A stretch of 64,000 nt of DNA, taken from Tanypteryx hageni. Lineage: Eukaryota; Arthropoda; Insecta; Odonata; Petaluridae. This document shows positions 12,371 to 23,600 of the stretch, piece after piece. Location of the stretch: NCBI GenBank assembly GCA_028673005.1, contig CM054113.1, positions 209,427,504 through 209,491,503 on the forward strand, given 5' to 3'. The first letter of the stretch is position 1. Each line of letters opens with the position of its first letter. Position numbers and translations under genes: made by a program. Under the pieces are notes generated by a model. The model worked only from the letters and a program-made list of their open reading frames with translations, ran no database searches and had not been told where the DNA came from.

Positions 12371-13520
12371 GCTTACTTTCCAAAAAATGGAAAGTATGTA
12401 GTCTTGAGAGATCGCCCGGGTGTGTGTGCGCCCCCCCCCCCCTAACATCCTGTTCATGAATGAACCGATTTCAACTAAATTTAGTACATAGAATATCATA
12501 AATTAATGACCAAATTGACATATTTGGACCGAATCAAGAAAGTAGGGGTGCCACAATTGCAAAGCTAAACTTTTCGTTAATTATGAATTTGGAAGGAATT
12601 GGCACTATCGATTTCAACGAAACTTTGCATGAAGTAAGCATTCAACATAAAATAACAAAATCAGGATCTTTAGTATAGATATATAGCCGGGCTGCCACAA
12701 TACAAGGAATAAAAAAAATATTTTTACACGTATTTGTGTTGAACCGTCCACATTATTTTAACCAAATTTAATATTTATATTATACGCTTATATACAAAAC
12801 CATATTGGCATATTTAAACCGAATCAGCTAAATAGGGGTGCCACAATTACAAATTAAACTCTTTGAGTAATTATGGATTTGGAAGGATTTGCCTGAACGG
12901 ATTTCAATTAAATTGTGTATATAAAATTTGCACAACATATCATAATGAAATGAAGATGTTTAAAGCGGAGATAAGGAGCAGGGCTACCACAGTAACAAGT
13001 TAAATAATATTTCTTTTACACGTATTTCTAGAGAACTGAGCTAATGGATTTTAACTAAATATAGTGTATTTAATCTTCATATAAATAAATAATATGAAGA
13101 GGACAGCGGAAAATAGGAGTATATGGAGAACCAGGTTTAGCCATGAATAATCATGGACAGACTACTTATGATGAAATAAATAACCAATATATTATAACCG
13201 GGTCCACTAAACAGGGCTATCTCAATATCAAGGTTAGAATTTTTCTGTAACTATGAATTTGAAAGGTATTGGCTGAAGAGAATTCAAAGAAATTTCGTGT
13301 AGGGCGAGTATAGAATGGGAAAACGAGATGAATATGTTTAGAACGGATCAAAAAAGCAGGGCTACCACAATATAAAGAAAAATATTTTTCTGATTTCAAA
13401 GCTATTACATTAGTATACGATTATACTGCGACGAATTTCACGAAAAGAGCTTCTGTATCACGGGAAACCTGTGTACACCCCCACTTGTTATATATTAAAA
13501 TTGTATTGAAAGGAAAGTAG
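12370..13520 (+). repeat. Block of degenerate repeats, possible old transposon
   Basis: Recurring motifs: GGGGTGCCACAAT or GGGCTACCACA-type words at about 12,546, 12,688, 12,835, 12,982, 13,211 and 13,356, each followed by similar text (AATTATGAATTTGGAAGG; ATTTCAACTAAATTTAGT). They form diverged half-units of roughly 130-200 bp. The block opens with a small palindrome around 12,374 (CTTTCCAAAAAATGGAAAG) and closes with GGAAAGTA (about 13,511), which could be worn inverted ends. A TG/C run (12,419-12,442) lies near the start. A non-LTR-like tail fragment (about 13,108-13,178) is embedded. Family unknown. Confidence 0.45.
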
Positions 13521-13912
13521 GCAGATTAGTTCTTTCCAGAACTACTTAAAGTTCTTATTAAATTGCATAACTAGTAGATTTATTTTATTCTTTCTTCATA
13601 ATTGAGAAAATGTAAAAATATTAATTTGCTTAATAATATTTTTGACAAGTCAAACGTTTTCACATTGATTTCCAATATAAGTGATTGGTTTACAAATTTT
13701 TATCGCAGACTAATGTTTATTTTCATATTATGTAAATTCTAATGAGCATTTAACATTGTTTTCCGTTAGCATCTGTTTCTACACGAATATCATCTCTCGG
13801 GCTGAAAAGTACATCGAAGCAGAAAATTCTTTCATCCAGGAAGAGGTGTGACAAAATCAGAACATTCTGAACGTAAAATTTTCTATATTTTACAGAAATT
13901 TTCAGATTCTAA

Positions 13913-14405
13913 GGGGCCGTCGATTTAGTACATACGCAAAAAATCAGCCATTTTCTACCCTCCCTTTCTCCCGTTGATACATGGTGTACTTTTTCTACCC
14001 CCTACCCGTGCGTACGTGCGTCAGTGCTTAGTAACCCCCCCCCCAACTGCACAAGTTCGTTTCAAAAAATCATTTTTGTAATTAAAATATGAAAACTGTT
14101 TATTTATATTATTTATTTATAATATACATAATTATTGTTTATAATATTCAAGTTCATAGAACTTGTATTTATAAATTTTGCCGTTATACTACTGAGTATT
14201 CTATGAAGTTTAATATTAGAGAACAGAATCTGATGTGTCAGTTTTAAACACTTATAAACTCAAAACTTAACAACAACCTATCTCATTATAGTTTTCTTTA
14301 TTTTACGTGCGTACGTACTGCATGGTCTTATTCCCCCTCCCCCCATCCATACGCAGGATATACGCAAACTTCAATCCGTGCGTACGTACTAAATAGACGG
14401 CCCCC
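13913..14405. mobile_element. MITE with GGGGCCGTC...TACGC inverted ends
   Basis: The left end (13,913 on) and the reverse complement of the right end (ending 14,405) share GGGGCCGTC, then ATTTAGTAC with few mismatches, then TACGC, about 25 bp. The inside carries further TACGTACG-type words and C runs but no coding potential. Superfamily not assigned. Confidence 0.65.
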
Positions 14406-14772
14406 AATGCAATCGCTATTGATTCTTGAAGAAACAAAATATTTGTTGCGTATTTCTGTCATTTAAATTTAAATTTCTAGTGTTACCTGTAATTATATGA
14501 ATGAATGTAAACAAATCGTCGTACACAGCACTCCATTAAAAATGCATCACTTTATTCAAATCATCTTTCGATGAATATTTTTTTCCGTTGCTAACAGCAC
14601 GGATATTCCATTCTTTCACTATGTACGCACTCTCAGAAACGATATTCCATTATTTTTTTAATCGGTAGTGTTTTTTCCTAGCGTTAAAATTCGCGGATAA
14701 AATCCACATTCTTACGAAGAGAATTTTTCCACCCTACGAACTTCCAGTACGCAGTACGACACGTACGCATTA

Positions 14773-15221
14773 TAGTGCAACCTCTATAATCCGAACCCAC
14801 GTTAATCCGAACTATTTCTCAACAACAGGTGTAAAGTGTCGGTTAAGCGAAGCGAGCGTCGGAAAGTGAAATTTGAATCTTTTTTTTAACAAAGTCGGGC
14901 ACTACTACACTACACTACTAACGCCTATTGCTGCTGAATAGATGATCCTTGGAAGAATTCTTTTAATAGGAATGAGCGATATCGGCACGGCCGGCCGTGC
15001 CGATATCGCTCATTCCCACTGCCGCGGCCCAGAGTAGAGTACAATTTTCCCGTCCATCAACGCGGATATCTCAGTCATTTTAGTGATCTGTAAGTACATT
15101 AATTGGCGTTTTATTTACAGAAATTTAATACATAATAGATTTTTTCCTCGTTATTTTACATGAATCCAGTAATCCGAACACGCCCTTGCATTAATTAGTT
15201 CGGATTATAGAGGATGTACTG
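14773..15221. mobile_element. pogo/Tigger-type MITE with TA target duplication
   Basis: Both ends read (C/T)AGT-A/G-CA...CCTCTATAATCCGAAC pointing inward, the classic terminal inverted repeat of pogo/Tigger elements, and both are flanked by TA (14,771-14,772 and 15,222-15,223). Length is 449 bp with no transposase, so it is non-autonomous. A perfect 48-bp palindrome sits in the middle (14,969-15,016). Confidence 0.8.
14969..15016. repeat. Perfect 48-bp palindrome centred on GGCCGGCC
   Basis: The 24 bases 14,969-14,992 are the exact reverse complement of 14,993-15,016, with no spacer. The arm includes GAGCGATATCGGCACGG. It can extrude as a cruciform or a fully paired hairpin. Confidence 0.9.
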
Positions 15222-15223
15222 TA

Positions 15224-16190
15224 CTTTGAGTGACGAGTTCGTAAAAAAACTAGATATGCCACAAAGAATGGAATGTAAGTTATTGCGGTTTGTGTAATTC
15301 CATTTTGTGATATTTCTTCGGAAGTACTTGAGGTTCCCTTCTATCAGGGAAAAATTTCTTGTCTGAGGAGGATATTTTGATGTGGATGTGGTCAAGTAAC
15401 GTATGCACTTAGCCGAAATAAAGGTGGTTGAGGTTAGTATTAGGGAAGTAAGGTTAAGGAAGGAACCAGTGAAATTTGGTTGAGGAAAACCTCATTTGCA
15501 ATAGGATTGTCTTTCAAAGAAGCTTAAAGGATAATTTAAAATCGCTATCGAGCGTCTGTTCTACGGTCATAAGTCTCTGAAAGTAGCACTTTAGGAAGAA
15601 AGGAAGACCCAATTGTACGTTTTCCGCTTAAATGCCTAAGCGCGGCGGCCAAAACTTATTTCCTCGTTATAACCACGAGAAAGGTCGTTATATTCGTGAA
15701 ATTTTGTACCGAATATTTGCCGTTTCGAAACCATCGTTATGAGGTACAATAGTATTTTCAATTTCGAGGTCATTTTACAATGATTGATTATCGTACATAA
15801 CTCATTCGTTTCCGCCACAATTTGTTCTTTCGGCATAAATAGCAAATTGTCTGAACGCAGGTAATTCATTGCCTAATAATGGGGCCTATTTAATTGACTG
15901 GTAAATCGTCACAAAACTCGCGAATATTATAAAAAATTTCTATTGTTCCGGATCTCAATGCGTTTAGGTGAATTTTAATCAATCAATTTTGAGACACGTA
16001 GAAAACATGATAAAAGACGTTATTTCCTATCGCTTAAACCAAAATAAAATATTTGACAACTCCTTTATAGAATGCCAAATTTTTTTCCTGGATTGTTTAT
16101 GGATGCTCATGCTATAAAAATCTAATAATTTGATATTATGCCAACTTTGTCATATGAACCACGGTTTTATTTTTTTGGGAAATTTTATTT
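15224..16190. other. Gene-free DNA
   Basis: No gene, RNA or transposon signature recognised. Composition shifts from AT-rich to GC-rich at about 16,200, on approaching ArgK exon 1a. Confidence 0.4.
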
Positions 16191-16199
16191 AGTCAATTT

Positions 16200-17606
16200 T
16201 ACATTGCGTCGTTATTTCGCAGTATGCAACGCGAAGTAGATTTTCGTCACACGCGCCGTTGAGAGCATTCCCCCTCCTATGTCCTAAATTCTCCTCGGAA
16301 CGCTTTTCCCGCCACATGGTGGCATGGCGTAGGGAGCATGCGCCGTCACAGGATGCGTGCGTAGGTGCGTGGAAGAGGGAAAGTGGAGCGGCGTGTGCGC
16401 GGGGGAGAGACAGAGGGAGCCAGAGGATGTCGGGAAGATCCACCGATGGAGGACGGGCTCCAGTGTCTCGGTGTCCATAAGTGCTACGGGACGTGTTTCT
16501 CGCTGCGGTTGGGACGCACGAGCCGTGATTCGCGTCACGCGCTTCCAAATGAATGACCGTGACCCTTGCGCACAATCATCTCTCGGGCAAACATAAATTC
16601 TTATCCTTCTTTTGTTTTTTTTTGCTCCACGCACTTCTTCGTCATCCCTTTAATCTCGCTTCGAACTCCGTCTCATCCTTTCCCTTCCCCTCTTGGGAAT
16701 TCCGCCACATAAGACGCACCTATCCGACGATCCCCATCCACCTGCAGCCTAAGGGGGGAGCAGGGGGAGGTCGGAGAGAATGGAGCCACTTCATTTAACG
16801 ATAAGCCCGCCATATCTCCAGACATTACATCACCCACCGTCTCCACCGCCCCCTTTTTCCCCCACACTTTGCCACTCCACAAAATCATTCCGATTCTCTT
16901 TCTTCGAAAGTGAGAGTCGATAAAAAGATTCCCGGTCCGCCGCCGCTTATCTCGTGGCGATTGGCGCGAGACATGGGCGTGGCCCTCGACTGCCTCCTCC
17001 TCGGTGGGACGAGTGCTATGGCGAGGGAGATGCGTGGAAAAGGGGGGATGAGGAAGGGATTGTTCCCCCCTCCCGCGAGAGTACGAGGAGAGAGGTGCAC
17101 GGGAGACGTGGAGCGGGTCGGAAGGGGGCATCTCCCTCTCCCCCCCCCCTATCCGCCGGCGACACGGCGTGCGTATTCCGTGCCGGGTGCGTGGGAGTGC
17201 GTTATCGATTCGGTGGACCCCAGCCTCCCCTCTCCTCCATCTCTTCCTCCATCACTCCCCCTCCTCTCTCCCTCTCTGCGATGGATAGAGAGGGGGGCGA
17301 GGGGTGTGGAACCGGGGGGAAGGAAGGAGGGGTGGGGAAGAGGGAGCGAAAGGGGGAGGTTGCAGAAAGGGAGCGGCCGGGCGGGGGACGCGTATGCTTC
17401 CCTGAAGCCGAGGAGGCGAGCGAGGGTGGGCCTCGCGGGTGGCGGTCCCAACGAAGGAGGAAGGGGTGGAGAGAGTGAGAGAGAGGAGGAGATAGAGAAA
17501 GAGAGAGAAGGTCCCCCTCGGAGTACTGGTCTCTCGGTGGCAACGCCTCGAGTGCATCCGCGGCCATCTCCTCCGCCGCGCCGCTCTTAGTAAGAAGAGC
17601 ATCGCC
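16200..17606 (+). promoter_or_regulatory. GC/CpG-rich upstream region of ArgK exon 1a
   Basis: A GC-rich, CpG-rich stretch with purine- and pyrimidine-rich patches leads straight into exon 1a, so it is the likely promoter and 5' UTR of that isoform. A TATA-like GATAAAAAG lies at about 16,919, but too far upstream of the ATG to assign with confidence. Long open frames on both strands here (for example 16,910-17,590) are rich in G, R, P and S, reflect base composition, and show no domain. Confidence 0.5.
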
Positions 17607-17692
17607 ATGGGCGTCATCCTGTCCTGCGCGTCCAAGGAGACGGCCACCGCCGCCTCCAAGGAGGCGGGGGCCGACGCCGCCGAAGAAGACGG
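17607..17692 (+). CDS. ArgK: ArgK alternative first exon 1a, acylation-type N-terminus
   Basis: ATG in strong context (ATCGCCATGG), 28 codons plus GG, then donor GTAGGC. Joined to exon 2 (starting G AAG AAC ACC ATG) it reads in frame: ...[15 protein letters not shown], adding 32 residues before the core Met. It begins [10 protein letters not shown]. Gly2 with Ser6 fits the N-myristoyltransferase rule (G-x-x-x-S/T) and Cys7 next to it is a typical palmitoylation site, so this isoform should be membrane-anchored by dual acylation. The remainder is Ala/Lys/Glu-rich and probably flexible. GC-rich codons and location at the end of a CpG-rich region support a real first exon. Acylation is inferred from the motif. 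Confidence 0.85.
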
Positions 17693-20600
17693 GTAGGCCC
17701 TCTCCTCCCCTTGCCCGGCCCCCTAGGCTCGATCCCGCGGTTCGATCCCCAATTCCTCGTGTTTTTTTGGTTTGGCCGAGGCGTGTTATCTATGGAAGGA
17801 ATGGCGTCCAAAGTGCTGGGTTAGGGCGTGTGGCACAAGGCCGGTTTACTGGATATGTTTTTCGTCGTGGTCGATGCTCTTTTGTCGATCCGAGGATGCG
17901 ACGCCCCGAGCTATGGGCTGCTCCTGACCCTCGATCTCCCTCGCCGCTTCGTCGGTCCAGGGTATTCGACTCGTCTGCCATTTAAAACTCCTCGTATTAT
18001 TTCCCGCATATAACGTGGATTTTCGTGTTGGCCATGTTGCTGTGATATATGGCATAGTGCCAGTAGATCGGTAAATACTGTTGTGGCTTATTTTTCAATA
18101 GTTATTATCTCTAGGAATTAACCTGTGGATTTAGATTGTGCGGTAGGGTTTAGGAAGCGTTTTATTAATGTGATTCGCGTCTGGCGAATATATTTTTACG
18201 AGGCTGCGTTCAAATAAGTGATCTCTATAGGTGTAAGAAATATTAATTTCTGAAAACGCTTTTGCTCTTTTCTCAGCACGCCAAGGATACCGGTGCTCTC
18301 CGTTATTAATGACGGAATCGCATGATAGATCGCGCGCTAATAAGCAATTTACCCTAGGGTCGGGGGTGTCACTACTTCCATGTCGAACACGACCTTCTTC
18401 TTTTTTTATAGTTTAGCATTTTTGTTTCCTATATTTAAATATAAATGAACCTGTCTATAGTTTATACCCGCCTTTTTTCCTCTTATTTGCATATTCCGCG
18501 GTCAAGTTCAATTTTGTAGTTTAAACAATCGTCCATATATGTATGTGTATGTGTATGTATATGTATATATGTAAATGATAACTGGCTTTTTGCATTTTTC
18601 GGTACATTATTGGAAATCATTTCATTTATTATGTATGAATTTTACTCTCTGGATATATGGGCTGTAGTAAAAATTGGAGATTTTCAATTGTCCAATAAAA
18701 TAAAATAATCTCATTAAATAGGCTTGAAAATTTTGTATAGTTTTCATCTAGCGTAGAAGATACATTTTATCTTAACAAATGTATGAAAATCCATTTTCAT
18801 TTAAATTTTCGTTTTTGATAGTATTAATGTTAGTATACGATAGTGTTAGTTGAATAGAGTTCATAATTCTGTGTTTTTGAAAAATCTTTGTCGTACATTT
18901 AATAATTGACATCTACCAGTCAACTTATTTCCCTTGAAGTGTAACGGATGAAGTCGAAACTAGCAAGGATTAAGATGGATTAGTCATAGGGAAATGCAGG
19001 AAGACTTTCTTTCTCATTCTGTCCTTTCTCCTACATCGATCGAAAATGATTTTGCTGAGAAATGCCAACGAGAGAGAGATTGAATTTGAAGGTCGAGTTT
19101 CTCATTTAGGCCACTGCAATACATCACTCGGGCATTTCCGGAGCGAAATGTCAAAAGACTCAAAATGTACTCTCCTTTTAACGGAATTCACCATACTTAT
19201 GTGCTTTCACAGTTAAATGTATTTGTATCTTAAGTATAGCTTTATTAATTCGATCAAATTCTTGTAATATTTTACAGAAATATATTGATGAAATCTATTT
19301 TATTGGATTGACATAAAAATTTAGCATGTCGTACTTCTACGTTAGTCTTTGTACTAAAAGGCATCATAATTTCTTTTGTGGGGAGTAACTTATCGGCTGA
19401 TCCAAAAGACTTTTGAATTAACGAATTTGCATTTAATTTAAAGTAAATGTATGCTTACAGTTAAAGGCAGATATTTTACATGCGAATTTATATTTGACGA
19501 CAGTTGAAATTTCTACATTTGAGCTTCGGATTGATTAGTCCAGGGTGCGCTGTTGCAGTACTTGATATACATATGTCTATCACTCAAATCACTAGATGTG
19601 AGGGATTGAGTATTTATAAATTGCCATCTGTCTTTTGTTGATGAATCATCTTTATACTTTTATAGGAATTGTACTTTTAGGGCTAATCAGCTTTCTCGTT
19701 GGAGATTATAAATTCGTAAATTAAAAGAATAATGGAGATTTTACACAAGGATCACGTATCTAATTCTTTTTTATCCTTATATTTCAAATAAAGTGTTTTC
19801 AGTATCTAAGCGAATTCATGGAAATTGAATTGAGTCGTAATTATCGATGTTATCACTAAATGGCACCATGATGAAATCAATGCTTGATAAAAGAAGAATC
19901 GATGTTAATGTGATTTTTTTCTCTGTTGATATCGTAAGAAACTGAGTACATTCATAGTGACACGTATGTCGGAAAATGCATAAATATTCGCATATCCACA
20001 TTAAATCTCTCAACTGGATGTTTGGCGCGTAACTGTAATTTAGCATTTATGTTTTTGGAACATTAATTTCCAAATTCGCATTTAAATCAAATGGATCTTT
20101 TGAAAATGTATCTTGAAGTTTAACCTAGACATTTTTGTACAATTAATCGTGTAGTTTGTCTTAATATTATGTAAGATATGATAATTTTGAGATGACGTTT
20201 AAGAATAAATTATATAGGTAGTTAGGAGTATTGTGGAAAGCTTTTATTTGCAATCTTATGAATACAAGGTATAGAGTTGGAGCAGGATATCTTTCGGAAG
20301 CAATTGTCTGATTACTTCTGAAGTCTAGATTAACGAGTGTTTTTTATCGAAACCGCCGCCTTTAAGATCTTATCTTAACAGTTTTATTGATTAATTTCCT
20401 GTAATAAAATTGTCACGTAAGAGGAAATTTTCTACGGGGAAAGTCTTGCGATATGTGTGACTCAGACGATAAAATAGATTTTTAAACCACAGGAACGATA
20501 AGGCGACGGTGGTACGTGGCATCGAGCAATTCGCTTCCCTCGAACATTAGCCGTGCGCAATTCCTACAGAGAATGAGAGAAGCAGCTGCCGTGAGTGCAC

Positions 20601-23600
20601 CGTGAAACAGAAAGCGCGGGATCCCTCAGGATCCCTTTCCCTTCTCCCCTTCCATTCCACATCTACCGAATGCGGTCATCCCCCTCCCCTTTCCAACCCT
20701 AAACAGTGCCCGCCCAGCCCCCTCAGCCTCAGTCCATCCCTCTCTTTCCATCCATGCATCCAGCCGAGCCTTCCTTTCAAATCTCTCGCCGCAGCTGCTG
20801 CTGTGGGGAACACCATCCAGTTTCTCCATCGCATCCCAAACCCTCTTCTCTCGCTCTTTTCTCTTTCGCATCCCTTCCTCTCCTCGCCATCATTGCGAAT
20901 CCCAACGTGAAGCTATACTCACCTTGCCACTCCCGTCCTTACCTCTTCCCTCCCTCTCCCTCTCTCCCTCGCATCGCTTCTCTATTCAAGTCCACGCTCC
21001 TGCCTATTCTCTCCTCCCACCCGCATCCCAACAATCGCACCTTCCGACGGGAAACGCGGGCTTTTCTCCGCATCCGCTCAAACCTCAAATCCCAAATCCG
21101 GCACATATGGGCGGGTCTTGGTTCTTCCAGGCTAGATAGTATCAGATGAAGTTAGTTGAAAATCGACTAGATATTTTATAATGAATAGAAGAAATCAATG
21201 GCATAAAATATTTTCGCGTCTTCGTCGTTAAGGTCGTAAAAAGTAACATATCGTAGAGGAAATTTTTATCATAGGAAAGTCCTCGACTTGTTCTGATAAC
21301 GCATTGTAAACTAACGGAAAACCGTCATTTGCACTCGATATCTTATTTGGTTTAAAGAATATATGATGGAGATAACAAAGAAAAAATGTATCTGCTTCTT
21401 TTCCATGCTCAGTTGCTCCTTGACCTATTCGTATAAAAATGAACAATACATGTCCAATGATAGCGAGAAACCCTTATTATCTTACGTTAATGCAATAAAG
21501 TAAATGCGGTTGCGCAAATTAATAATGTTTAATATTTGTTAAGGTCAAATGTTCTTAACTATTTGATGTTAATCGCGTACACGATATATATTCTTACCCA
21601 AAACACTTAGAACCGGCGAAATAGTGATTTCCTATAAGATATCAGGCATGCTTGTTTGTTGCATTCTCTGTTTTCTTATTCTAAGGTTTGCATGGGGAAC
21701 AAATAGACGCCCAAAATACTGTATAAAGTTTTGGTTTGAGGACTTTTTCGTCAAATTCTTCGTATTCGTCGATAATATTTTCGTGGGTAGTAGTTAATAA
21801 TGTGACTTGCCCAACCGAGCCTATTAAAATAATTGTCAACTTTTGTATGTCGATTTGAAATATTTTAACTGTTTCCACTTATAGCTTTGGGCTTTGTCTC
21901 TCATTGGAATTCCATGAGTTGACGGTTGTCATCTTTGGGTTAATTACTGAAGTCTGCGACAGTTAAGATCTGAGAGAAGACGGCATGCAATAGGTCTTTG
22001 GCGAAAGCTTTCTAATTGAAAGGGCCTCTGCGTTTCGTGTCCAGTCACGAGGAGTGTAATTATAGTCGCGGCTTCGGTTCATAAAACGACTTAGCCATAC
22101 GCTCAAAAATGTTAACTGAATTAATGTGCGGGATAAATATACAAATTTTGTACTTTTATTTACTCGCTATGTTCAACGTATCAACGTGGCAGCTATTTGA
22201 GAATTACCTTTGGTATTAAGACGACACTACTAACATTTATATATAATAGAATAATATCTTTCATAGATCGTTTGCAGCCTTATTAGCGAAGTACGCTTAA
22301 CTGAAAAAGTACGGAAGTGCACTATTTTGCTTCGAAGTAACCTGAACTTCGAGCGTCTTCGATGCTAAAGCGATAAATACCTTCTCTTGCGCCTTTTTAT
22401 GTCATCTCTATCCCTCCCCGAAAACAAATGAACGAGGCTCGTATCCCTCGGAGCAGCGTAATCGAACGAGTTGACCTCAGCATTTGTTTGCTCAAGAAGC
22501 CATTAGTGATAGAGCGGTGGGCATGGCGGCGGTTGGAAGGGCCGCAGTCGCCGCGCACTCAGATGACGTCTGTCGTCTCGTGGCTTGTTAGCGAGCTCTT
22601 TGTCACGTAAGCACGTGTACCTAAGAGGCGCTCGTTGCCGAGAATGTGGGGGAGGGGAGAAATTCTGCCGGAGGCGATGGCCCTTTGGCCGGCCTATGAG
22701 GAGGGGAAGAATTCCCGCTTCTTCGAGAATATCCGAGCGTGGAAATCGCTCTTCATCCTAGACACTTTCGCACTTCAACTTCGCCAATCGCCTCTCTCCA
22801 TCACCAAACGACTATCAGTTATGTACCGCCCGAAGATAAATCTTTAACCATGGGCGACCAATTTCTGTTCGTTTTATTAAATTTCGATCTCGCCTTCTGC
22901 CATATATATTTTTTTCTTGAAAATCCCGATGCTGCATCTCGGTGAAACCGAATAATTGAATCATCACTCTTTGACCTGTAAGCGTTGCAGTCTTTCACGA
23001 CTCGAGAGATTCGGTTCCGGCGGTATCGCCGCTCTTCAATCTGACGAGAAAAGTAGGTGGGAATCCGCGCGGGTGGGGAAAGAGGGAGGGAAGGAAGGAG
23101 AGAGGTGAAGGCTCGTGTTTGCTTGTCTAATCATCGCCCAGTATACACACGCATTCTCCGGAATGGGTCCTCTTTCCTCTTCCTCCGCCTGTCGTTTCCT
23201 CTATTCCCTTCCCACGTATGCTGCACTCTCCGATGTTGAGATTTCGCCGCCTCGCCAGGACACGCATCCTTATCTTCGCGCCCTTCACCCTCTTGGCTCT
23301 GTGGCTCTTTAGGGCCATCTCGGAGACCCGCTTCTTCGGCGATCTATCCAGGTATACCGCGCGATCTAGACCCAATATTGACGGGTTCCTTGGTGAATCC
23401 GCCGAAGTTCATGAAAAAACAACAAATGTTATCTAATATTATCTAGTATCTTTTATTTAGTGTATAACTGTGGCGGTTCGTCGCTCTCGATCTAACAAGC
23501 GTACGTATATTAAAATAATTTCAAAAAATTTTCCTTTTCGGATTGCCTCATTTTGGCTCACGTCTTCTTGGATATTTACAGATACATTTCTTTACAACTC

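Noticed and set aside
16910..17590. 226-codon + strand frame and overlapping frames before ArgK exon 1a
   Set aside because: Low-complexity Gly/Arg/Pro/Ser composition driven by GC-rich promoter DNA. Overlapping long frames exist on both strands and no domain is visible.
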